A DNA stretch of 64,000 bases from Pseudomonas taiwanensis (GTDB taxonomy: Bacteria > Pseudomonadota > Gammaproteobacteria > Pseudomonadales > Pseudomonadaceae). A program made the translations under genes and the position numbers. Below are positions 26,670 to 33,520 of the stretch, piece by piece. The DNA lies in NCBI RefSeq assembly GCF_013393345.1, contig NZ_QJRF01000064.1, positions 62,001 to 126,000 on the forward strand. The letters run 5' to 3'. The notes under the pieces were generated by a model, which ran no database searches, was not told the origin of the DNA, and saw nothing but the letters and a program-made list of their open reading frames with translations. Position 1 is the stretch's first letter. Each line of letters begins with the position of its first letter.

Positions 26670-27557
26670 ATGGCGCGCAGGCGGCATCAGGAAGAGCATG
26701 AGAATCACGAACGCTGGCTGGTGTCCTACGCGGACTTCATCACCCTGCTGTTCGCCTTCTTCGTGGTGATGTACTCCATCTCCTCGATCAACGAAGGCAA
26801 GTACAAGATCCTGTCGGAAACCCTGGTTGGCGTGTTCAACCAGCCGGACCGTTCGATCAAGCCGATTCCGGTGGGCGAGGAGAAGCCGCGCACCACCGAA
26901 CCCGACCGCAGCATGGTGGAGGAGAGCGAGCGCAGCCAGACCTCCATCGACGATCCGGGTGCCGATCCGCTGCAGGAGATCGCCCAGAGCGTGCGCGATG
27001 CCTTCGGCGACCTGATCAAGTCCGAACAGCTGAACGTGCGCGGCAACGAACTCTGGGTGGAGATCGAGATGAACTCCAGCCTGCTGTTCCCCAGCGGCGA
27101 TGCCGTCCCTAATGACGTCGCCTTCACCCTGATCGAGAAGGTTGCCAGGATTCTGGCGCCCTACGACAACCCGGTACACGTCGAAGGTTTCACCGACAAC
27201 CTGCCCATCGCCACCTCGCAGTTCCCGTCCAACTGGGAGCTGTCCACGGCGCGCGCCGCCAGCATCGTGCGCATGCTCGCCATGGACGGACTGGCACCGC
27301 GCCGGCTGGCAGCGGTGGGCTATGGCGAGTTCCAGCCAGTCGCGGATAACGCTACGGCTGAAGGGCGGGCGCGCAATCGGCGCGTGGTGCTGGTGATTTC
27401 CCGAAACCTCGATGTGCGCCGTAGTGTCAGCGGCGTCGGTAGCGCCAATGCCAAGCCGGATGCCGCACTGCAGAGGGCTGGCACGCAACCTGCACCAGCA
27501 GCCCCAGCACAGGCCCCGGCAGCGGGTGCCGTCAATTCCCCGTCACCTGCTCCCTAG
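26670..27557 (+). CDS. motD: MotD, flagellar stator MotB-type subunit
   Basis: The 295-residue protein has a short basic N-terminus and one transmembrane helix carrying the proton-binding Asp (WLVSYADFITLLFAFFVVMY). The plug region and an OmpA peptidoglycan-binding domain follow (VEGFTDNLPI, then SNWELSTARAASIVRML). An Ala/Pro-rich tail of about 30 residues is probably disordered. It is the partner of MotC. Confidence 0.95.
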   Translation: MARRRHQEEHENHERWLVSYADFITLLFAFFVVMYSISSINEGKYKILSETLVGVFNQPDRSIKPIPVGEEKPRTTEPDRSMVEESERSQTSIDDPGADPLQEIAQSVRDAFGDLIKSEQLNVRGNELWVEIEMNSSLLFPSGDAVPNDVAFTLIEKVARILAPYDNPVHVEGFTDNLPIATSQFPSNWELSTARAASIVRMLAMDGLAPRRLAAVGYGEFQPVADNATAEGRARNRRVVLVISRNLDVRRSVSGVGSANAKPDAALQRAGTQPAPAAPAQAPAAGAVNSPSPAP

Positions 27558-27606
27558 GGCAGGTTGAGAGTCTCGGTGCATCAGCGCAGCCGGGAGGATG
27601 AAGAAG

Positions 27607-28395
27607 ATGAGAGTCTGGGCAGTAGCCAACCAAAAAGGTGGAGTCGGCAAGACCACCACATCCATCGCCCTGGCGGGCCTGCTGGCTGATGCCGGCAAGC
27701 GTGTCGTGGTGGTTGACCTCGACCCCCACGGGTCGATGACCAGCTATTTCGGGCATGACCCGGACACGCTGGAACACAGCTGCTTCGACCTGTTCCTGAA
27801 CCAGGGGGGCGTACCCGACGGTCTGCCGCGCGAGCTGCTGCTGCAGACCAGCCACGAACGCATTTCCCTGCTGCCATCCAGCACGGCGCTTGCGACCCTC
27901 GAGCGCCAGTCGCCCGGGCAGAATGGCCTCGGCCTGGTGATCGCCAAGAGCCTGGCGCAACTCTGGCAGCAGTTCGACCACGCCATCATCGACAGCCCGC
28001 CGCTGCTCGGCGTGCTGATGGTCAACGCTCTGGCGGCCAGCCAGCAGTTGGTGATCCCGGTGCAGACCGAGTTCCTTGCGGTGAAGGGGCTGGAGCGCAT
28101 GGTCAGCACGCTCTCCATGGTCAACCGCTCGCGCAAGCAGGCGCTGCCCTACACCATCGTGCCGACGCTGTTCGACCGCCGCACCCAGGCATCGCTCAAT
28201 ACCCTCAAAGTGCTGCGCAACAACTACCCGGAAACCCTCTGGCAGGCTTACATTCCGGTGGATACCCGTCTGCGGGATGCCAGCCGCGCCGGCGTCACAC
28301 CGTCGCAGTACGATGGCAACAGCCGGGGCGTGATCGCCTACCGGGCGTTGCTCAAGCACCTGCTCAACCAGCAACTGGCCGCCCAGGTGGCCTGA
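27607..28395 (+). CDS. ParA-family ATPase (ParC-like), chemotaxis array placement
   Basis: The 262-residue ParA/MinD ATPase has the P-loop NQKGGVGKTTTS and DLDPHGSMTSYFG. GGGAGG at 27592-27597 abuts an ATG at 27598 but is 9 bases from ATG 27607, so the latter is chosen; the result matches the P. aeruginosa homologue length. In Vibrio and Pseudomonas such ParC proteins hold chemotaxis arrays at the pole and partner a CheW-like ParP, here encoded next. Confidence 0.88.
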   Translation: MRVWAVANQKGGVGKTTTSIALAGLLADAGKRVVVVDLDPHGSMTSYFGHDPDTLEHSCFDLFLNQGGVPDGLPRELLLQTSHERISLLPSSTALATLERQSPGQNGLGLVIAKSLAQLWQQFDHAIIDSPPLLGVLMVNALAASQQLVIPVQTEFLAVKGLERMVSTLSMVNRSRKQALPYTIVPTLFDRRTQASLNTLKVLRNNYPETLWQAYIPVDTRLRDASRAGVTPSQYDGNSRGVIAYRALLKHLLNQQLAAQVA

Positions 28396-28421
28396 TGCGT
28401 TGCAATGTCGACCGCTGGAAC

Positions 28422-28448
28422 TCAAGTGAAGTGCGCCGCCTGCCGATA
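28422..28448 (+). promoter_or_regulatory. FliA (sigma28) promoter
   Basis: TCAAG-N15-GCCGATA matches the Pseudomonas FliA consensus in both hexamer regions and spacing. It lies 32 bases before the parP-like gene, so the parP-cheW-DUF2802 end of the cluster can be transcribed as a late class. Confidence 0.85.
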
Positions 28449-28480
28449 GGCTCTACAGATCAATCCCGTGGGTTTCCAAC

Positions 28481-29326
28481 ATGAGTCGTCCCCTCGCCAC
28501 CGCCACCCGCCCGCAACTGGCCCTGCAGTCTTACCTGGATGCGCTGCTGCATGAGGCTTCGGTCGAGCTGGCCGAAAGCATCAGCCGGGAAGAGTTCGAA
28601 GCCGCGGTGCTGGAAGAGCAGGTACGTGATGCTCGCCTGACTCAGGTGCTGGAAGCTGCGCCCGAGCCCGTGGCGGCTCCGGTCCTGGTTGTATCCGAGC
28701 CGGAAGTCGAGCCGCTGCTGGTCCTGGAGCCCGAAGCCTTCATGCCGGCTGCGGTCGAGGCCGAGTCGGAGCCCGTGCTGGCGCGCGTTGAACCGCTGGT
28801 GGAGCTCGGTATGCCGGGCACGCTCCAGTCCGATGTTCCCGCGCTCGTCGCCGGAGGGCGTCCTGCATGGGGCGAGGAACCCTTCGAGTGCCTGCTGTTC
28901 GATGTTGCCGGCCTGACGCTGGCCGTTCCGTTGGTGTCCCTTGGCTCCATCTACCCGCTGGCCGGGCAGGAGCTGACCCCGTTGTTCGGGCAGCCGGACT
29001 GGTTCCTCGGCATACTGCCGTGCCAGGCGGGGAACCTGAAGGTGCTGGATACCGCGCGCTGGGTCATGCCCGAACGCTACCGCGACGATTTCCGCGAGGG
29101 GCTGCAGTACGTGATTTCGGTGCAGGGCTATGAGTGGGGGCTGGCGGTTCATCAGGTCAGCCGCTCCATCCGCCTGGACCCGAACGAAATCAAATGGCGC
29201 AGCCAGCGTAGCCAGCGGCCCTGGTTGGCCGGTACCGTGATCGAACACATGTGTGCGCTGCTGGACGTCTCGGCCCTCGCCGAGCTGATCGCCAGCGGCG
29301 CCATCAAGCACATGACGCTGAATTGA
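28481..29326 (+). CDS. CheW-domain protein (ParP-like)
   Basis: The 281-residue protein has a variable, acidic, Pro/Ala-rich N-terminal region (residues 30-130) and a C-terminal CheW-like domain (about 140-275; FECLLFDVAGLTLAVPLVSL). ParP proteins of this layout bind ParC and the CheA localisation domain and keep arrays polar. Its own FliA promoter precedes it and cheW follows after 92 bases. Confidence 0.85.
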   Translation: MSRPLATATRPQLALQSYLDALLHEASVELAESISREEFEAAVLEEQVRDARLTQVLEAAPEPVAAPVLVVSEPEVEPLLVLEPEAFMPAAVEAESEPVLARVEPLVELGMPGTLQSDVPALVAGGRPAWGEEPFECLLFDVAGLTLAVPLVSLGSIYPLAGQELTPLFGQPDWFLGILPCQAGNLKVLDTARWVMPERYRDDFREGLQYVISVQGYEWGLAVHQVSRSIRLDPNEIKWRSQRSQRPWLAGTVIEHMCALLDVSALAELIASGAIKHMTLN

Positions 29327-29418
29327 GAAGTGGCTCCGTGCCGTACGGAGCGCCATGAACACAACAGCGGGTCAACCCGCGAATGCCGCCCAGGGTGGCT
29401 CAAGAGAGGCTAGGGAAT

Positions 29419-29898
29419 ATGAAGAAATCGTCCGCTCAAGGTGCCGAAGATCCCATCCTGCAATGGGTGACTTTCCGCCTGGACAATGAAACCTATGGCA
29501 TCAACGTCATGCAGGTGCAGGAAGTCCTGCGCTACACCGAAATCGCGCCGGTGCCGGGGGCGCCGAGCTACGTGCTGGGCATCATCAACCTGCGTGGCAA
29601 TGTGGTGACGGTGATCGACACCCGCCAGCGTTTCGGCCTCGGCCCGGCGCCGGTGACCGACAACACCCGTATCGTCATCATCGAAGCGGACAAGCAGGTG
29701 GTGGGCATCCTCGTCGACAGCGTGGCCGAGGTCGTCTACCTGCGGCAGTCGGAGATCGAGACTGCACCCAACGTCGGTAACGACGAATCCGCCAAGTTCA
29801 TCCAGGGCGTCTGCAACAAGAACGGCGAACTGCTGATCCTCGTCGAGCTGGACAAGATGATGAGCGAGGAAGAGTGGTCCGAGCTGGAGAGCATCTGA
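29419..29898 (+). CDS. cheW: CheW, chemotaxis coupling protein
   Basis: This 159-residue CheW fold has the core motifs (LQWVTFRLDNETYGINVMQV, then YVLGIINLRGNVVTVIDTR). It links chemoreceptors to CheA. ATG 29419 was chosen by the conserved N-terminus and GAGAGG/AGGGA upstream. The gap to the next gene is one base. Confidence 0.95.
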   Translation: MKKSSAQGAEDPILQWVTFRLDNETYGINVMQVQEVLRYTEIAPVPGAPSYVLGIINLRGNVVTVIDTRQRFGLGPAPVTDNTRIVIIEADKQVVGILVDSVAEVVYLRQSEIETAPNVGNDESAKFIQGVCNKNGELLILVELDKMMSEEEWSELESI

Positions 29899-29899
29899 G

Positions 29900-30310
29900 T
29901 TGATCTGGATTGCGCTGCTCGCGGTGGTCCTGGCCCTGGCCTGCATCGGCCTGGGCTGGACGTGCTACTGGCTGGCCAAGCGCCTGCGCCAGGAAGTGGA
30001 GGCGCAAGCCAAGCGTGACGCAGTGCGCGACCAGAAGCTCAAGGAGCTGGGGCGCCGCCTCGAAGCCTATTTCGAGGGCAGCGTACGCATGGGCGAAGAC
30101 CTCCAGGAGCTTCGCCGCGTGGTCGCGCCCCTACCGGACAAGCTGAGCCGCATGGAGCAGCGTGATCCCACCAGCCTGTCCTTCTCCCAGGCGGCGCGAC
30201 TGGTCGGCCTCGGCGCCACCGTCGACGACCTCACCCATTCCTGCGGCCTGACCAAGGCCGAAGCGGAACTGGTGAGCAAGCTTCACCAGGCCCGCAAGGA
30301 TCACGACTGA
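29900..30310 (+). CDS. DUF2802 membrane-anchored protein
   Basis: The 136-residue protein has one N-terminal transmembrane helix (residues 2-25), a basic coiled-coil stretch and a conserved C-terminal helix-turn-helix-like segment (LSFSQAARLVGLGATVDDLTHSCGLTKAEAELV). The TTG start at 29900 is forced by the reading frame directly after cheW. The family sits at the end of the cheW operon across Pseudomonas; its role is unknown. A late flagellar or chemotaxis function is inferred from the operon only. Confidence 0.8.
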   Translation: MIWIALLAVVLALACIGLGWTCYWLAKRLRQEVEAQAKRDAVRDQKLKELGRRLEAYFEGSVRMGEDLQELRRVVAPLPDKLSRMEQRDPTSLSFSQAARLVGLGATVDDLTHSCGLTKAEAELVSKLHQARKDHD

Positions 30311-30343
30311 GTTCGCCGCTCCGGACTCATTCCCCCCAGCCGG

Positions 30344-33115
30344 TTACCGGCTCACCCGTACCTCCAGCGCCACGCCACCTACCGGCTTGCCATTCTCCCG
30401 CTGCAGCAGATCGATGGTGAAACGCGAACCGCGCTTCGCCGCACTCGGCACCTGGATGCGCAGGCCGACACGCAGCGCCTCCGAGGGTCGCAGCAGGACG
30501 GGTATTTGCGCGCGTTCACCCTGTGTCCAGGGCAGCTCCAATGCTCCCGGAAATTGCTCGGCCAGCCGCTCCGCTGCATGGCTGGTGAGCACTGCCGGGT
30601 TTGAGTGCGCTCCGTCGCCGCGCTCAGCGCAGGAGCAATCCAGGCGCGTGGAGTCCTGCAATCGAGGAGGCGTGGGCAGTGCCAGGGCGTTGCTCCGTAA
30701 TCCGGTCGCGAGGGCGCGTTTATCCAGAATCAGGCTTGCCGCCAGGCCTTCCAGGCCCTTTGGCCGCACCAGTTCAAGCTGCACGGTCAGCGCGCGTCGC
30801 GGCCGCAGGTTGATGGCCAGCAGCGGCAACACGATCCAGGCGTTCGGCGCCAGGTCGACCACCGTCAGGTTCTTCTGCGCCAGGTTGTTCTGTTCCCAGA
30901 CGTGACGCCCGGCCTGTGGCCGATCGAAGCGGGTGAAGACGCTGGCCAGCAGGCAGGGATGGCTGCCGACGGGAGGAATCGCCGCGCGGGGCAAGCGTGC
31001 CTTGAGGATACGGCTTTCCCCGGGCCCCAGATCGAACGCTGCGGCCGCCGTCACGGCGGGCAGGAAGTCGGCGGGGTAGGTGAACTGGCTGCCGGCGTAC
31101 TGCTTGATGTTGAAGCTGACGACCAGATGGCGCGCGATCGCTGTGGCACTGCGATTGCGCACACGGGCGTGGATCCAGTTGTCCTGGCCGTACTCCAGGT
31201 TCTGGTGCTCCAGTCCATCGTCGTCACGATTGCGTATCCAGAGATCGGGCGAGTCCCAGAAGCGGCCGGGCCAATCGTTTCCGCCGGGGTCGGCAGCGTC
31301 GTCTCGCAGCCAGAGGTCCGGCACGGGCGATGGGTCGGCGAAGCCATAGACGAAGCGATGGAATGCATCTACGCAATCGGGCTGCCCCGTGCTCGCCAGC
31401 AGGTGGCATTCGAGGTCCTCGCTGCGCACCGGGCGGGCGTGACGAGCCAGGTAGAAAGCGCGCATCTGGTCGCGCAGGGGTGTCGCCCCGGTCAGCGCCG
31501 CGATGCCTTTCCAGAGTCGTTCGCCGGCGCCATAGGCATCGAGATGGGTGACCCGCACCCAGGGATTGCGCGGACACAGGGCCAGGGCAGGCGCACTGAA
31601 GTCGAAGGGCTGAACACCCCCGGCTCCATTGCCGTGGTAGACGGTCCAGGCCTCGTCGAACCAGGCATCGGGCTGGCTCGCCGGCTTCAGGCCGCGCGCC
31701 CACCAGCTGTGGAATGCCTCGTGGCGCAACGCACCGGTGCCGCTGGTGGTGCCGCCGTCGTACTCCATTCCGCCCTGGTGGATGAAGGCGGTGAAGCGTC
31801 CTCCATGCAGGTAGCGCCCGGAGCTGTTCTCGTTGTCTGCGAGGAATCCGGCAATGGAACTGGCCTGGGTGGCGACGTTCACCGCGCTGCCGGCGAGCTT
31901 CCAGGCCGTCACCGCCACGGCGCTGCCCGAGATTGGCAGCACGGTATTGACCGTGGCGCTCTGCAGGCTGTCGCTCGGGCGCAGTTCCAGCAATGGCGAG
32001 AAGGCCGTGCTGCGTGCCGGAAAGGCGATGCTCCAGTGATTGCTGCCGAGGGCGCTGACCGTACCGTTGCTGATGGGCGTGTGGGCGACTGGCGTGTTCA
32101 GGAGCTGCAGGTCGAGCAGCAGTTCGAATTGGTCGTAGATCAGGTTCGCCGGGACGAATGCTTCGAGGTAGCGTCCTGCGCCGAGGTCGGTGAAGCCGAA
32201 GTTGAACACCAGCCGGGGACCCGCGCTCCAGGTGATCTGCGGCGCGTAGGAACCCGCAGTCGACGCTTGTGGCATGCCGACCGTGTAGGTCAGGCGCAGG
32301 CTGTGGGTGCTGCCGGCCTCCAGCACGCGGGCGAGCACGCGCAGGCTGGCGTTGGCGCCGCCGCCGAAATCGTGTGCGGCCACGTCGGCGAGTGGAAGGG
32401 GGGCGCCGTCCAGCCAGGCGCTTGTGGGCGTCTGGCGCAGATCGAAGATGGGGCAGCCGGCATTGACGCCCAAGCGGAATTCGAAGGTGGCGTCGCCGCT
32501 GGCCTGTTGGGTTGCCGCGTCAAAAGTGAGCGCAGCCTCGATTCGGGCGATGTCCACCGGCACGGCCCAGAACCCATCCACGAGGCGGGGCGGTGGCGCC
32601 AGGTCGAGGTTGGTGCCTGAGGTATCAGCCAGGGACGGCAGCAGGTGCAGCAGTCCGGCAAGGCCGGTGGCACATTCGCCGTCGCCGGGAATACAGGCGC
32701 TGCCATTGCGCTTGAGTATCGCGCGCCATCCATAGCCACGTGCGGCGAGCACGTCTGGCGCGGATTCACTGATGAAGATCGCGCGCTCACTGGCGGCGTC
32801 ATGCTTCGCCTTTTGCCGGGCCAGGTCGAAGACGGGTTGTGCCGGTTTGCCGACATTGCCGGGGATCTCGGTGGACAGAGTGATGAGGCCGGGTTCGATG
32901 TATCGGCCCAGGTGCAATTGGTCGAGTTGCGTCTGGACGGCCGCGACTGTGGTGCCGGCCGCCTGGTTGCTCAAAAGGCCCAGGCGGTAGCCGCGCGCCT
33001 TGAGGATCTGCAGGCAGTCGAGGGTGTCGGCGTAGCGCTGGCGCACGCCGCCCACGGTGGTGACCAGCGTGTCGCCCAGATCGAAGAAGATCGTGGTGGG
33101 GTAGGGGCCTGGCAT
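30344..33115 (-). CDS. HAD-like/M1-type peptidase fusion protein
   Basis: The 923-residue protein has no signal peptide. Residues 1-150 resemble a HAD hydrolase: FFDLGDTLV with nucleophile D12 but Gly14 where phosphatases have the second Asp, LLSNQ, and GKPAQPVF. The middle is gluzincin-like: GGMEY (448-452) in the place of the M1 exopeptidase motif, then HEAFH (465-469), 18 residues, and Glu488 in FDEAW, exactly the M1 zinc pattern. The C-terminal 350 residues are beta-rich and Ig-like. GGAGG precedes the ATG. The domain fusion is unfamiliar to me and its substrate is unknown. Confidence 0.7.
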   Translation of the reverse strand: MPGPYPTTIFFDLGDTLVTTVGGVRQRYADTLDCLQILKARGYRLGLLSNQAAGTTVAAVQTQLDQLHLGRYIEPGLITLSTEIPGNVGKPAQPVFDLARQKAKHDAASERAIFISESAPDVLAARGYGWRAILKRNGSACIPGDGECATGLAGLLHLLPSLADTSGTNLDLAPPPRLVDGFWAVPVDIARIEAALTFDAATQQASGDATFEFRLGVNAGCPIFDLRQTPTSAWLDGAPLPLADVAAHDFGGGANASLRVLARVLEAGSTHSLRLTYTVGMPQASTAGSYAPQITWSAGPRLVFNFGFTDLGAGRYLEAFVPANLIYDQFELLLDLQLLNTPVAHTPISNGTVSALGSNHWSIAFPARSTAFSPLLELRPSDSLQSATVNTVLPISGSAVAVTAWKLAGSAVNVATQASSIAGFLADNENSSGRYLHGGRFTAFIHQGGMEYDGGTTSGTGALRHEAFHSWWARGLKPASQPDAWFDEAWTVYHGNGAGGVQPFDFSAPALALCPRNPWVRVTHLDAYGAGERLWKGIAALTGATPLRDQMRAFYLARHARPVRSEDLECHLLASTGQPDCVDAFHRFVYGFADPSPVPDLWLRDDAADPGGNDWPGRFWDSPDLWIRNRDDDGLEHQNLEYGQDNWIHARVRNRSATAIARHLVVSFNIKQYAGSQFTYPADFLPAVTAAAAFDLGPGESRILKARLPRAAIPPVGSHPCLLASVFTRFDRPQAGRHVWEQNNLAQKNLTVVDLAPNAWIVLPLLAINLRPRRALTVQLELVRPKGLEGLAASLILDKRALATGLRSNALALPTPPRLQDSTRLDCSCAERGDGAHSNPAVLTSHAAERLAEQFPGALELPWTQGERAQIPVLLRPSEALRVGLRIQVPSAAKRGSRFTIDLLQRENGKPVGGVALEVRVSR

Positions 33116-33148
33116 ATCGCCCTCCTGGCAATGATTCAGACCGACGAA

Positions 33149-33448
33149 TCAGTCGACGCGGCGATAGGTGACCGCGTTGCCCGTGGCATCGGTGATGGTG
33201 AGGGTGTCGCTATCCAGTTCGTAGCTGTAGGTGACGATGGCGTCGTTGGCGGTGGAAAGCGCGAGCTGCCCCGGCGCCCGGGTTGCCCAGGTGCCGCCGT
33301 CCCACCAGGTGAAGGCGCCGGGAGGATCAGCCTGGCCGGCATAGAGTCCGTCGGCTGCGAAGCGCAGGTAGCCGGCATAGCCGGTTGCATCGGCGGCCGC
33401 CGAACTCCTGTGCCACTGGCCGACCAGTCGCAGGTCCGCTTTCGTCAT
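33149..33448 (-). CDS. small probable beta-barrel protein between two peptidases
   Basis: A 99-residue protein with no signal peptide and no Cys. Alternating hydrophobic strands and the pattern VGQW...LRFAADGLYAG...GGTW...LALSTAND...YSYELDSDTLTITD resemble small lipocalin-like barrels. The start is ATG 33448 with AAGGAG upstream; an upstream in-frame start at 33472 lacks one. The gap to the fusion peptidase gene is 33 bases. A peptidase-inhibitor or chaperone role is possible from size, predicted fold and position, but is not shown. Confidence 0.6.
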   Translation of the reverse strand: MTKADLRLVGQWHRSSAAADATGYAGYLRFAADGLYAGQADPPGAFTWWDGGTWATRAPGQLALSTANDAIVTYSYELDSDTLTITDATGNAVTYRRVD

Positions 33449-33474
33449 TGTCGTGGCTCCTTGGCAAATCACTC

Positions 33475-33508
33475 AGGTGGAGCGCCGGCCGGGGCCGGCG
33501 CTCCACCT
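33475..33508 (-). terminator. strong hairpin between peptidase gene and small gene
   Basis: A perfect 16-bp inverted repeat (aggtggagcgccggcc and ggccggcgctccacct) with a 2-base loop lies 13 bases after the metzincin stop. There is no T-run on the minus strand. It could stop most transcripts after the peptidase gene, or protect the 3' end of a processed message and set different levels for the downstream genes. Confidence 0.6.
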
Positions 33509-33520
33509 TTCTGCAGCGCG

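Noticed and set aside
30344-33115. HAD and M1 parts as two genes joined by sequencing error
   Set aside because: The frame is continuous, with no second ribosome site or start near residue 150 and no sign of a frameshift. A single fused protein is the simplest reading.
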